A stretch of 64,000 bases of DNA from Chiua virens (GCA_019787685.1 JAHNUO010000009.1:1302001-1366000), one strand, 5' to 3'. Counted from the first letter of the stretch, positions 12,259 to 24,795 are shown. Notes: generated by a model not told the origin, from the sequence alone. Translations and numbers: made by a program.

Positions 12259-14507
12259 TTATCCTTCAAAGGCGCCAGGTGCCACATCTACTCCAAGGGT
12301 GCTTTTCGCGATGCCCCTCATCGTTCTCTCCAACTCGTCCTCGAAGCCGATGCTGGACTTGCCCAACATGCGTGAAATCCATTGATGCACTTGATTCGTC
12401 CAGAACGCCAAGTCGATAGACAGCATGACGCTCCGAAATACAAGATAGTGCCAATACTCTCTTGTACGTTCCGTCCATGTGAGGTGACTGGATGTCGTCA
12501 GAGACGCGGAGGCCCAGTACCCAATAATCTTGATACGATTGACTGGCGAGCCAAGTGCTTGGTTGTTTCCTGCACCCCAAGGTCAGACGAGCAACACGAG
12601 ACCAATCAACACCGACCTTGGACGATCCTGATAGCAATTCGTTAATAGCCGTCCTCGTCAAAGTCGCATCAAGCCCTCACCTCATATTTCTCCCAAGGAA
12701 GATAAGTTCCTTGGGCATCTTATCCGTGTCCAGCAAGAATCGCTTCAACTTGGCCTTCATCTGCATGCTTAGTTCATACTGGTTTAACGCTTTCACCTCG
12801 CCATTTCCGTTGCCGCTTTTGTTTCCTGTCTTGCCCTTCCTGTCATACATCACCGGCCGCATCAGGGTCGCACTCGCAAACAAATCCGGCGTGCCAATAC
12901 CCCATCGCGTCGTCACACTCTCAATCGTATCCCAATCCGCAGCCATCAGCCCCCTCCACAACGTTGCATACTCCCTCCTAAAAGCGTCCTTGACACGCAC
13001 GTACAACCCATGGTCAAGCAATACCAGCTGAGGATACCTGGGATTGGACGGATGGGGACGAATAATGATGTTGCCAGGGTGCGGATCACAATGGACCCAT
13101 CCCCAACTGAACATTTGGGCACTGAACAGTTCCACCATGGTTTGCACGATCGCCTTGACGCCGCCTTTCAAGCGCACGCCTTCCACGGAGGGGTGATGCT
13201 CGGAAGTGGAAGGAATGGTTGCCTCGTTGTTTTCGCCCATCAATGTTCGAATCGCCGCGCGGTCGCTTAGCCGCACGCCATCGATCCACTCGGCAGTGAG
13301 CACCTTCTTTGTTGAGTATTCAGGGTACACCTTCGGTATGTGTACCTTGCCAGCAAGTCGTGGTTCTGCGGCGATAAACTGAGCTGTCACACGGGCGTTT
13401 TGTGCTTCTTGCACGAAGTCCAGCTCCTGCCTGAGATGGCTGTTGATGAAATCTGTACACGTCATCAGCAACCCGTTCCTCAAATCACCTGAACTCCGAA
13501 GGAAGGCGACGCGCGTATTATACGTACCAACCGCGAAATAAACGGGTAGATCGAACATCCAATGCTCGAATGCCCACATCACCATACGGAATGCGCCGAG
13601 ATCCCACTCGATCTGCTTGGTGACGTCCGGTTTTTGGATCTTGACCGCCACCCATTCACCGCTTTTCAGCCTGGCACGGTGCACCTGGGCAACACTCGCA
13701 CTCGCGATCGCCTCTTCTTCGAATACGTCAAAGATGCCATCAGGACCGGCAGGAGGAACGACCAAATTCGGAACGGAAGACGGACAAGACGGCAGAATAG
13801 GGTATCTGGGGTGCCGCATCGAACAAGCGGGCGAACTTGTCTTGTATTGGCCGTGGTAGCAGTGGCGCATTTGCACCGATGGCCTGGCCTGGAGATTTGA
13901 ACGATGACTCGGAGAATTACGCCAACGCCGTCGAGACGCTTACCTATTTTGATATAGAGACCACCGTTGGAGGTAAAGAGATGATATAATCTGTCTGCGA
14001 CGCGAGCGTGGAGTTGGGGGATCTGATCCGCTTTTTCAAGCTGAAAATTGAGCTTATAGTCTAGGGATATCATGGCACACTAGAGAGAACATTGACGTCA
14101 GAAATGAGAAGTGGTACGGATGCGGAAACGACGGCTGGAACTGCTGCTTTGGCAGTGCAATGCCCTAAAGACGTGACTGTTGGTAGCACTTATGACGAAA
14201 CCAGGGTACTTTGATAAACCAAAGCAGGAAAGAACACACCCACCGTCCACAAGGTACGAAAGTTGCGTCCCACTGCGGAAGCATTGAATTCCCGATCGAG
14301 GTACCAAAGGGTTCCGAAACTCATTACGACGTAGGTAGACCGTCTTCCAAACTTGCGCCATCGTGAGTGGTCATTAGGTTGCGCCAGCGCCGTAGTCGAG
14401 TGAGATCTGCGGCCGAAATGGAGCAAGGTCCTGTTTGAGGGAAAAAACTTGCCTATGGGCAACGGGTGACCTGGCGCGCGTACTCGAGTGAAATTCCGGA
14501 GAAACAT
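12259..14507 (-). CDS. MCP2: UbiB/ABC1 (ADCK1/Mcp2-like) mitochondrial atypical kinase
   Basis: Exons (minus) about 14507-14244, 14079-13944, 13888-13528, 13452-12681, 12627-12617 and 12569-12259; about 617 aa. An Arg-rich presequence is followed by a short hydrophobic segment, then the UbiB kinase core: GGLYIKIGQAIG (KxGQ motif), EEAIASASVAQVHRA, VAVKIQ, RQELDFVQEA, WGWVHCDPHPGN and LLDHGLYV. These are the family's ATP-handling signatures. Yeast Mcp2 is an inner-membrane protein linked to mitochondrial lipid homeostasis. An 11-nt micro-exon (12617-12627) is needed to read RNM-RIVQG-NNQALG. One +1 frameshift near 13760 interrupts EFG/VPPAGPDG, and the spliced length is exactly 3n+1. A decayed copy of the 3' part lies at 10.1-10.6 kb. 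It is divergent from the CNNM-like gene. Confidence 0.88.
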
Positions 14508-15002
14508 GTTGAGGCTGAGAGCAAAGGGCGAGGCTATCTATATGTCATGAGAGTCGATGTGTACGCTGACACTGCATCACCGTGTGCCGCGACTATGACG
14601 CAAGCCCGGCCCGGCATGTCCCGACGATTGCAGATCGACGATGGATGGATATACATATCTGATAACGGACTCGCCCGTTTCCGCAATATTGACACGCTAA
14701 TGCAGTACTGTACAGTTTTTGTGACTCGTTGACGGGACCGGATCATATCACAGCAACGGCGGTCCACATTACATATTTAGTGTTTACCGGTCGGCTTCTC
14801 ATTTAACCAGCTACTGAAGTACCCGATCAGCCTGGTCATGATCGCGAATGGAGCAGAATCTGGCAAACTGAGTCACTAACTCCACCTTTCATTTAATGTA
14901 CACAGCAAGTAGAAGCAATTGTTGGATTTCGAGAAATTTCATTGCGTTTCTTGTTTACCTAACATGTATGACAAAGCCAACCAGTCCGCTTAAGTAGCGA
15001 CC

Positions 15003-18000
15003 ATGGGAACGAGCGAGTCCCCCACATCCCTGTCTCGAATGGTACCAACTCCTTTGCATTCACCACGCTCTTCTCGCCTCATCGTTACCATCCTATCCGT
15101 ACTGTCCCAATATGTGCCCAACATCGCTCGCAAACTTGACGGCACCACCGACGAACCTTTCATTCTGCACACTTACGCGAAACGCGCCACGGCAGAACCA
15201 CATAGTACCGAGTTTATTGTCTTCGCCTGCCTCATTCCCGTTCTCGTCTTGTTATCGGGCATATTTGCCGGCTTGACATTAGGCTACATGAGCTTGGACG
15301 AGACCCAGCTCAACGTGCTAAGCATCAGTGGTACCCCGTCAGTGCCTTTCGAGCTGGTCCTTACCGTGTCATTCCGCTCACCCCTGTACACTATTTATAT
15401 AGTCAGCAGAAGCTATACGCTGCCAAGATCAAGCCCATCCGTGAGAATGGCCACCTCCTGTTGGTGACGCTCTTGCTGGCGAACATGATCGTGAACGAGA
15501 CACTGCCTATTATCTCCGACCCTGTTCTTGGTGGAAGTGCGCAAAGTGTCGTCGTTAGCACGGTCCTTATTGTCATGTATGTCCTCTCCGCTCCGTCAGA
15601 CGAGTCCCAGCTCGAGCATATCAGCGTGCGACCATGAAGCACGTTTGGTGGCATTGCGGGTTACTTTTCCCACGGCTCTAGAGTCCAGACTTTGTTCTCG
15701 CCTGCTGATCCGTCCTCGACAGATTTTCCGAAATTATCCCGCAATCTCTTTGCAGTCGTCATGGTCTTTACTTGGGCGCCTAAGATGGCTGGTTTTACCC
15801 GTGTCTTGATCTGCCTCATGGTACTTTTTTTCTGTCACTTGGCTGAGGTGTGAATCATTGCTAAGTGTACGCAATAGGGAGTAGTGGCCTGGCCCGTTGC
15901 GAAACTGGTCGAATTTGTTCTTGGACCACATCACGGTATCATCTATCGAAGAGCAGGTTGGTATCTCGCAATCGTCTTCACGTTACCTCATTCAATCTGT
16001 GTCACTTTCAGAGCTCAAGGAACTGATTGCGATGCACTCCATGATATCAGCACATGGCGGTGACTTGAACACGGATACTGTTACCATCATAGGTGCAACT
16101 CTTGATTTGCAAGAAAAGGTTGTGAAGCAGGCGAGTAAATATTTATTCTTTTTGGACGATGTCCTAAGATACGGTGTCGACAGGCCATGACGCCCATCAA
16201 CGATGTCTTTATGCTTTCTATCGACTCGAAGCTCGACTATGACACGATGAAGACAATTTGCATGACCGGTCACAGTCGTGTGCCTGTATACGAAGAAGTA
16301 GACATTCCCGTAGACGCCTTCCGGTCGGCTAGAGAAGGTCAAGAAGATCGTCGGTATCCTTCTGGTTAAACATGTACGTTACTTTTTCCCACACCAACGA
16401 TACGTCTAAATGTTAGTACTAGTGCGTGATGCTAGATCCCAAAGGTACAGGAACTCGTTCCCATTCTCATACATATCTGATCTAGGTTCCTTTCAGATGC
16501 CGTTCCATTGCGCAGGATACCTCTGAACAAGGTCCCGTTCGTTCCCAATAACGAGTCTTTACTCGGGTATCTTGGATAGATTCCAGGAAGGTCGCTCGCA
16601 CATGGCCATCGTCTCTCGTTTCAGCGTCGAGAAAGCTGCCTCCGTCAAGAAAGTTGCGAAGCGTTCGCTTACCCAGCGTCTGCGTCAGAGCGTTGGTATC
16701 AGTGACTTCCAGTGACTCTAGTGACTCCAGCGATGAAGAGGACCCCAATCTAAAGGCTAATACGAAAGATAGTAAGGAGAATTCCAAAGGTGTCTCGTGG
16801 GCGGACGACTCGGAAAAGGGTTCGACGATCCAAGGCGATACTATCACAGACTTCAACAATGTAGAACAGGGAGTTCAAGCAACCTCGATGGTCGTGAAGA
16901 ATGGTATCAAACAGAAGCGGCGGCATCGACAGCGAAAGATGGACATCGAGTCGGAACCGGTCGGAAGGAATGGAAGAAGCGCAAAGCAAGGATAAACAAA
17001 AATTAAGGTTACCAAAATCTGGGACTGGATTGGAACAAAGCATGCCTGCTGATGCCCTTTTGACCAAGAGAGATGCCAAGGACTTTCTGCAGGGTATTGA
17101 TCCAGCAATCATGCCGCTCGGCATCATCACTCTCGAGGACGTACTTGAAGGTCGAGTATTACTCTCTGTTCGCTGAACGATATCTAATGCTATCTGTCTG
17201 TTAACAGAGCTGATTGGCGAAGAAATATACGATGAATTCGATTTCGAAGGGGCTAACGGCACTATATCATCCTTCGTTCTGTCCGGACATGCTGATCCTA
17301 AGAAATCTTCCGAAGCAGAGACGTCTCCCAGCGCAGCCCTTCACACTAACGACGTTTTCTCTGCAACAAACACAGTGCTTCGTCCCACTTAACACCCGCG
17401 GTCTAAACTTCCTACGTTCAACGAGTGCGCCCCCGAGTCCTCGCAGTCGCAGCAGACCTCTTTCGATGCTTCCTACGCCCAGTCAATCAACTCAACCGGA
17501 TGCGTCCTCGGGGCCCAGGGTTACGACCTCACCTCCGCCGACGACTGACAGTCCGGGTTCTTCCTGAAAGAGCGACAGTCGCCGTCACCGACTAAACCAG
17601 AACCGCCCAAAGAATCTATTGCAATTTCGGCTCCTAAACACGCCCATGATGCCGAAACCCTGCGGCCCGCGCCACTCAAGAAGTTCTCTCTTAGTCACTC
17701 TGGCGTTCTTTCGCCGCTCGCAACCGTCAGCCCTGCTGCGTCTCGGTCCGCCTCTCCCGTACCTTCTCTTGAGGCCATACTACTGGACAGGAAGCGTCGT
17801 TTAGCGGCTGCGGCTGCTGCCGGTAAAGACCCGAACGCTCTGACGGTTCCCTCTCTCTCAGGCACGAGCGAGAACCATGAAGCAAGGATACCATCATTGC
17901 GCTCTCACCCTGTTACCCCCAAAGGCACCAGCAAGTTCAAAAGCAGTCCCCTCAGCGGCTGGCGAACGGACTGGTGTCGTCATAGCGGAGAAGGTGAAGC

Positions 18001-18092
18001 AGGATATCAAGGTCCCAGAAGAGGATGTTCGTATACCTGGCGAGATGGACAAGGCCGGTCCGGACAAGAAAGAGGACTCTGGTTACTTATAA
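15003..18092 (+). CDS. MAM3: CNNM/Mam3-like DUF21-CBS membrane protein, multiply frameshifted
   Basis: Modelled exons: 15003-15337, 15403-15576, 15723-15820, 15878-15956, 16012-16130, 16184-16373, 16423-16444, 16497-17150, 17208-18092; about 850 aa. DUF21 region: IVFACLIPVLVLLSGIFAGL, GYMSLDETQLNVL, LLLVTLLLANMIVNETLPI, FSEIIPQSLC and WPVAKLVEFVLG. CBS pair: AMTPINDVFML, HSRVPVYEEVDIP, KIVGILLVKH and LGIITLEDVLEELIGEEIYDEFD. A Ser/Pro-rich cytosolic tail ends EEDVRIPGEMDKAG. Family: CNNM proteins influence Mg, Mn or Zn homeostasis; yeast Mam3 is vacuolar. The frame changes at least seven times (about 15780, 16315, 16570, 16705, 16985, 17300, 17950), all between well-conserved blocks. The intron after KVVKQ has a GC donor (16131). 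It is either riddled with assembly indels or a recent pseudogene. Confidence 0.8.
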
Positions 18093-18373
18093 CACTAGCC
18101 GAGGGTGTCGGAGCTCGCCATTCGATCACATACTGAGTTCACACCCCATCAGTACCTGTTTTGAGTTTCTTGTTTCATTCTCCCAGCGGCTGTGTTCATA
18201 TATGTTTATAGAGGCGCAAGCCGCACTTATGCCCGCTCTTCTACTTTGACTACCATTCGAAGTTATATCCTGTATGTCGTATTTCAATTTGTGACCAGTG
18301 CGTTCCTGTTGTACGTGTCCCGAAGAAATTATTACCTTGTGCAACTACGACGCAAGACAGCTTCCTCTTGGGG

Positions 18374-21300
18374 TCAAGAGAGTAATCCCGTACTGCGTAG
18401 CCCAGCACTAAGTCCGGCTTCCATACCAGACCCTTTCCTCATACTCTCCTTCATCTGCAGCCCAACACCCTCGAGTCCATCCAAAACGGCCCGATACAAG
18501 GTCTCCTCCATCGGACCCTGCACGCCCCTCCCCACCATCTTGCCATCCAACACCGCCAGCGTCGCAAATGCCACCGGCAGACCGACGCACCGCGACATGG
18601 CCGACGCGTTCGCAGTCCCGTACGACACCAGCGAGGACGTGTACACCTCTGTCCCATCGGTCCCAGTGCCACTGGCAGGCTGCGCCACAATCTCATGCGA
18701 GAGCACGACAAGGTCGCGTTCCCCCGGCGCGTACCGCAGCTTGTGCGCGAGCACAGCAGTGAGCAGGTCGATGGGCGCGTGCGGCTCGCTCGGGCGCGGC
18801 GGCATCCCGACATCGTGCGGCGTCGCGGACGGGGCGATCCCGAACCACTGGAGCGCCTCCAACACGCGCGCGCGGTGATCTTGCTCGGGGACGACGTGCG
18901 ACAGCGCGGATGTGAGGGAAGGCGTGTCCGAGGGGATCTTATCGCCCATTCGCGTCTCCAGTGCGAGGCGGGTGAGGTCGGACCAGGATTGGGGTAAGAT
19001 GTGCGTCGACGGATCTGCGTCCAACAAGCCGATCGACTTGAAGGCGTGTACGAGGTTCGCGAACCCGGGGTATCTGTGTTTCATGCCACGTGTGTCACGT
19101 CTATACATCGATAGTAGACTAACGCACCTCAGGGTACCCCGAAGGACCGTTTGCAGGTCATCGAGTTGACCAAGTCCGTAGGTAGCCGCGTATGGGAGAC
19201 TATCTCTGTTGGCGATGCCCTCCAACTTCAACACGTTGGAAATGGGGACGTCAGGGAAGTGGTTCTTCAAGATATGCTCTCCTGGGATCTCCATGACCTA
19301 TACGACATAGTACACTTCAGGAGGGCTGCATGCCGAATGCTAGTGGTGACAGCATACCTCTCCATGGAGCTTGAATCTAGCGCCGTTGAGTGCCGCGTTG
19401 AGCACGCCTCTTGGGCTCCAGCTGAATTTGTACCCTAGTGGCACATCTGATACCTCTGGGGCGGGCAGACCGCCGCAGAAGGACGCTGAACGACAGGACT
19501 CGCTTGTTCTCTTTCCTTAGCTGCCTGAGGAGAGCGAGCGCCGAGCAATGGTCGATGCCAGGATCGAGGCCAATCTCGTTCAACAGCACGATATTGGCAG
19601 ATTGCGCCCTGAAGGTGATCTCAGTGTGTACAGGAGGGAATACTGGGAAAGAGCGGGCTCACCGTTCATGGAGATCGCGCATGGCAGGTGATATGTATGA
19701 TGCTGTGACCATGTGCTTGCCGTGTTTGATACACAACTCAGCAATAGATGGATGGAATGGTACAGGCAAAAGGCTACGTACAGACCCCGCAGTTACTTCA
19801 GCGCCTCATTTTATCACATAGCATTTGACCCACCTGATGACAACATCAGCACCTTCGATAAGCTGCGAGACGTTCTCTTGGTCCTCGACATCCATCAAGC
19901 GTGCACTGGCATTAGAGAGGCCCCGGATCAAATCCTCAGCTTCTGTGCGCGAATTGCTGGCTGAAAGTCAAAACATGTTGAGTATATAGATAGTGTACAT
20001 GATGATGCACAATAAGTCCGCGATAGTAGAGTACATGAACTACTGACCGAACAACCAGTTCCACGTCCGATCGTTTGCATAGTTCCTGCACTGCGGGTCC
20101 AGCCACCATCCCGCTCCCAAGCATAAGGACTTTCTTCTTCTTTGGGGTACCATTCAGCTTGATAGCTGACTGTCGCCAGCTTTCAAGAGGCTCCTTCCAA
20201 CCGCGTATGGATTCCCTGGAGCTGACCGTCCTTAGCGACAGTAGCAGTCTTCAAAGCTTCAGCATATTCCTGCTCCACGGGTTGGCCACGGGACTCTTGG
20301 ATGACCGCCTTCAAGTAAGGCATCAACACTCGACAGAAGTGTTCGGATGCATCTAATGATAGGCTGGATGGAAGGATATCCACGGACATGATCTGCACAC
20401 TCGGAAGGTGCGCCGGAAGCGTTGGAGGACGATGGTTGAAGAAAGGTTCCGAGATCGTAGATGAACGCGACATAAACTCAAGTCCACCCTGTGCATTGCT
20501 GAGTGAGCGTCCGATTGAGGGCTAGAACACCTACTTCGATATCACAACTGATGTCGCCGATGGTCCCAAACCTCGCGGGGCCAACTTCTGCGGCACAACT
20601 AAGTGCCGTTGTCAAGGCCGCATTCGTCATAAGACGAGGGAAGCCAGGAAGCCAGCCAACTCCATTAATAAAAAGGGTAAGATAAGGGGCTACCTGACGA
20701 GCAATTCAATGTCAAATTGAAGTATGGCTGGCAGTTCTTCCCCGTACCTTGGTAGCGAAATCGGACTTATACAGAGATGGATTCTCGTAATAATGTGTTC
20801 TCTCGTACTGACCACCATCGGTTCGAGAGAGATACTCAGGGGGAGAAGCGTGGACGAGGTATATCTAAACGACCTATCAGTCACAGAAGCTCCATAATTA
20901 TAACGGTCATCTACCTTATGCAGGTCGGGATCTAGATAGCATACATCACTGAGACGTCGAGAATAATTGGATAGGCACTCACCTGGGTTGCTCACGAGAG
21001 CAGGAAGATCTTGCACTCTAACCTTTACGATGGGAAGCTCGCCCAAGATCGAGAGTGCGCCTTGGGAAACATTTCCATTCCTGAAAGATATTCCAGAAAA
21101 CTGAAACACTCGTGTAAGACCGACTTACCCTGTCACACCAATGACGAAGGGACCAAGGGTTTTGGGAGTTCCATCCTTGGTGATCTCCTCACCGATACCT
21201 CTCAATGCCGCTCGCAGCGATGACAAAGCTATGTGTGTGTGAGGTCGTGGAGTGTGCTAAAGTAAACTTCGTTAAGCAGTGTCGAGTCCCAGAGATCAGT

Positions 21301-22039
21301 GTACTCACAAGAAACGGGGAGGCAACCCCGCGCTCAAGATGTGCATGAGCTAATGCAGAAAGGGACTCGAGCGCACCGGCCACTACATGAAACAATCAGT
21401 AACCGGGTATCAAGTTAGATAACGTGATTCGCACCCCCGGCGAACCATCCGAAAGCGACCGTTCTCTTTCCATCTGGCCTCGTGAGAAGTTCGTAGTCGA
21501 TTAATCGGGATGGAAGGTCGCGTTGTGGATCCTGGCTCAAGAAACGAGACAATAGTTCCATATTATAAGGCTGTCCCTTGGTCGTATGAGAGAACATAAG
21601 GTGAGTGCGAGGCGCTCGCGAACCGAAGCCTGCACCACGCGAAGGTAGTATTGGGGAGGTTATCAACTCATTAAGTGGTGGTTCTTTGATGCCAAGTACG
21701 ATGTGCGCGGGGTCGAGGTTGGGATGGACTCTCGCACCAGCCTGCCACGAAATTGCTTAGTTTGAATGAACCACGAGTTGTTGCGACTGCCCAGTTGCTG
21801 GGCGCGCTACGGACCTTCACGAACTGGTCTATAGGAAAGACCCTTCTGTCGCAATCCTGAATGAGGACGTCTACATTCTGCTCGTGGACCAATGATTCGA
21901 CAGCGTCAGGCGTCAATGGGCATCTTCGTTCCCAGATTCTCGATGGGTTCTCGCGACGGATGCCAATAGTAAGCTTGGAGGATGAAGGGAGGGCGGCGGT
22001 GAACGAGGCCCTTCGTACGTGCACGGCATGTTTGAGCAT
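18374..22039 (-). CDS. Bifunctional lysine-ketoglutarate reductase/saccharopine dehydrogenase
   Basis: Fourteen exons (minus) from 22039 to 18374, about 972 aa. N-terminal AlaDH/PNT-type half: [54 protein letters not shown]. Linker: [17 protein letters not shown]-terminal saccharopine reductase half: [15 protein letters not shown] (Rossmann GxGxxxxP), [57 protein letters not shown]-like. Order and length fit the fused AASS/LKR-SDH type, joining lysine, 2-oxoglutarate, saccharopine and aminoadipate semialdehyde. Three +1 frameshifts near 21230, 20196 and 19485; the spliced length, 2922 nt, becomes an exact 973 codons once those three bases are discounted. Includes a 17-nt micro-exon at 20915-20931 (PDLHK). 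The short CACACACACA run at 21228-21236 is one frameshift site. Shares a ~550-bp upstream region with the divergent peptidase gene. Confidence 0.88.
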
Positions 22040-22265
22040 CTTTCTCGAATCTTACGACGTTGCTAGTGTGGGGCAAGTTCAGGTAGACAAGTAAAGGCCG
22101 GACCTCGGGTTTATATACCCGCTTGTCAGGGGGATCCTACCCGTGATCCGTCCGAAGTGCACCACTAGTGGCGTTCACAATTTCGTGCCATGTCCACAAG
22201 GACATAGCTACGTGCGCTTCGACTGTATTTCTGGATCAACTCACCGGAGAGTGTGTACCCATGGT

Positions 22266-22289
22266 CAACGTTCAACGTTCGAACGTTCA
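22266..22289. promoter_or_regulatory. TTCAACGTTCAA-type palindromic cluster
   Basis: Overlapping copies of the palindrome family TTCAACGTTGAA/TTCAACGTTCAA sit in the shared 5' region of the minus-strand LKR/SDH gene and the plus-strand peptidase gene. Similar clusters occur just upstream of the SDR and terpene synthase starts. Function is inferred from position only. Confidence 0.35.
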
Positions 22290-22397
22290 ATGCTCAGCTG
22301 AGTGCTGGCCCCTACCAAAAAGCAACCCACATTCAGATGTCGTCATTGTGGGAATTTCCGTCATTGTCGGCATACGTCAAGCAAAGTCAAACAAAAA

Positions 22398-22469
22398 TAC
22401 GCCGAAGGGGAGTCGAACCCCTGCCGCTTGCTTGGAAGGCAAGCATGATAACCGCTTCACCATCGGCGT
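22398..22469 (-). tRNA. tRNA-Gly (anticodon UCC)
   Basis: Read on the minus strand: acceptor stem ACGCCGA pairs with TCGGCGT, D arm GTGA...TCAT, anticodon stem CTTGC/GCAAG around the loop CTTCCAA (anticodon TCC), T arm AGGGG TTCGACT CCCCT, discriminator A. It is 72 nt, without intron or encoded CCA. A TTTTT run directly downstream fits a Pol III terminator. Sequence is identical to the tRNA at 25065-25136. Confidence 0.95.
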
Positions 22470-22595
22470 TGTGACTGCTACTCCTGGCGCATTCCCCTTA
22501 TCGATGCACACTGCTCTGCCCGGAGCTTCTATCTCGGGGCTCTTCCTCGTTATCTTCTACGACCAGTTTCCACTGATCAAACGAGACGCCCCACG

Positions 22596-24795
22596 ATGAC
22601 GGCTAATGTGGATTTGAACGGAAAATACCCAGGTATGTTCTGATACCTCGCATACGCCTGTGTTCACCTTTTGACGTCTGAAATGTAGCAAAGGATCACG
22701 TCGTCAGGACGTTCAGCACACTAATACAATCTTTGTCTGTGGAGGACAGAACCAAGGTATGGTTCGCTCTCCGATCAGCCTCAGGCGTACAGCTTATTTT
22801 TCTGACTTTCTGCCGCACTTCTTAAGCCTCACGCGATCTTACTGGCAGGCGGCACTACTCCTTACCGGAATGACACTGACCGTGAACTTCCCTTCCGTCA
22901 AGAATCCAACTTTTTCTATCTCTCTGGTTGCAATGTCCCCGGATCATACTTCTTGGCACTCTATGACCCTACCTCTCCTGCTCTTTCACATAACCAAGAG
23001 CTGAAACGCGCGCTGAAGACCACTTTGTACATTCTCGAGCCTACGGTGGCGGATCTGTTGTGGTCTCCTGCTCCCCCAACGCTTCAGGAGGCGCGCCAGT
23101 TGTATACAGTGGATGAAGTCGAACATCCTGCGAAGCTCGTGGTCGCGATCTCTCAACTTCCCCAAGGGACGATCATTCACACTCTTCCTGAAACTGTTCA
23201 ATTCCCCAACATCACTGCCAGTGAAGTGGATGGTCCTGAAAGAAGCCTTCAATCGATCCCAACGAAGACCGTCGAGCATCTTCTTCCAGCGCTCCACGAA
23301 ACACGACTCATCAAAGATTCGTATGAAATTGCCATGATCCGTAAAGCAAATGACATCAGTTCCCGTGCACATGAAGTTATCATGCGCGTGCTAGGATTGG
23401 CCGTTACAGGGAAGATCAAGAAACAACCTCCGGGTGCGCTGCTTCTACCTGGGGAATGGTTGATCGAGCAAGAGGCCGAAGCAGAGGCAATATTTGTGGC
23501 TTCGTGCAGGAGAGAAGGGTTAGCCACTTGGCAGCGTCGCGTTCGAAATGAATCTCATGATCGATTCCAGTGCCGCACACCAGGCTTATCTGCCCATTGT
23601 GGCTGCGTCAACGAGAGCGTCGACCCTGCATTATTGTTGCAATGACCGTGCCTTTGCATGGGGCCCAGTACATCATCACGACGCGAAGAACACGGGGAAC
23701 TTTTCGCATGCACACGCCCACGATGAGGCTGGTGGGGAAGGGAAGGAGTTGATGCCGCAAGTTTTGTTGATCGATGCTGGATGTGAGTGGGATTGCTACG
23801 CATCGGACTGGTATGTGTCATTTGCATAAGCTTGGGGACGGACTTAGTGGATCCGGCTTCTTGTCGGATACCATGACCGCTGATCCTACCCTGGTGTTAG
23901 TCACGCGTACGATGCCAGTTGGCAATGGCGGGAAGTTCACAGAGGAAGCTAAGAAGGTATACGAGCTTGTATTGAGGATGCAAGCCGTCAGTCATTATAA
24001 TCCTCGTACTCATTCATACTTATTGATCAGCATAGTATTGTGTAGGAGTCTTTCAAGCTCGCGTCTCCTGGAGTCCATTGGGATGACATACACTTATTAT
24101 GCCATCGCGTGCTCGTAGATGGCTTCTTAGACATGGGCATATTCAAGGATCCCGATGGGAGCATCGGAGGTTCGTCCTTCGCATGCATTACCTCCGGACC
24201 TGTTGCTTACCACTGACGTATGTTCAGGTCTCAATGGTCATGTGGATGGTCACACGAAACCTCCCACCACAAAGACAAACGTGAAGTCTCGAGAGGCACT
24301 CGTCCGAGAAATTCTTCATACTGGTCTCAGCGCCGCTTTCTTCCCTCATGGAGTTGGCCATTCTATGGGTATGGATGTACACGACGTGCCTAGTGCAAGT
24401 AAGCCGGATGGGAGCGGTAAATACTTCGTCGAGGGCAACGACGGGGGCGCTGGTGGGCACAAGGACTTCTACAAGTACCTGAGATTGAGGCTGGTGTTGC
24501 AGCCGGGGATGGTGGTGGTAAGTGGACATTTTTTGTTCATAACAACCGTCCTCTGCTAACTGCTTCTCAATATCAGACTATTGAACCCGGAGTCTACTTC
24601 CACCCGGCCCTTCTATCGTCATACAGCATCCACACCTCACCCTACATCAACACTGACGTTCTGGCGCGTTATGAAGGGATGGGAGGGGTACGAATCGAGG
24701 ATGACGTTTTGATCAACCTGACTGGCTGCGAGAATCTGACAAAGGCTCAGAGCGGAGTAGAGTGGGTTGAAAGGGTCTGCGCTGGTGGGGCATGA
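22596..24795 (+). CDS. Xaa-Pro aminopeptidase/prolidase (M24B family)
   Basis: Exons about 22596-22632, 22689-22756, 22827-23518, 23571-23810, 23901-23986, 24046-24169, 24228-24517 and 24577-24795; about 584 aa. N-terminal AMP_N domain: AILLAGGTTPYR, LPFRQESNFFYLSGCNVPGS. The pita-bread catalytic domain carries the two-metal ligands in order: LLIDAGCEWDCYASD, TRTMPVG, FFPHGVGHSMGMDVHD, TIEPGVYFHP and VRIEDDVL. Role: releases N-terminal residues before proline or splits X-Pro dipeptides, in the cytosol. Oddity: the junction of exons 4 and 5 is out of phase by one base (GACTG then TCACGCG); dropping one G at 23810 gives the expected SD-F-TRT. Spliced length is 3n+1, consistent with a single inserted base. 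It lies between two identical tRNA-Gly genes. Confidence 0.9.

Noticed and set aside
23555..23829. Overlapping His-rich frames on both strands in the peptidase gene
   Set aside because: Shadows of the HDAKNTGNFSHAHAH segment of the M24 catalytic domain.
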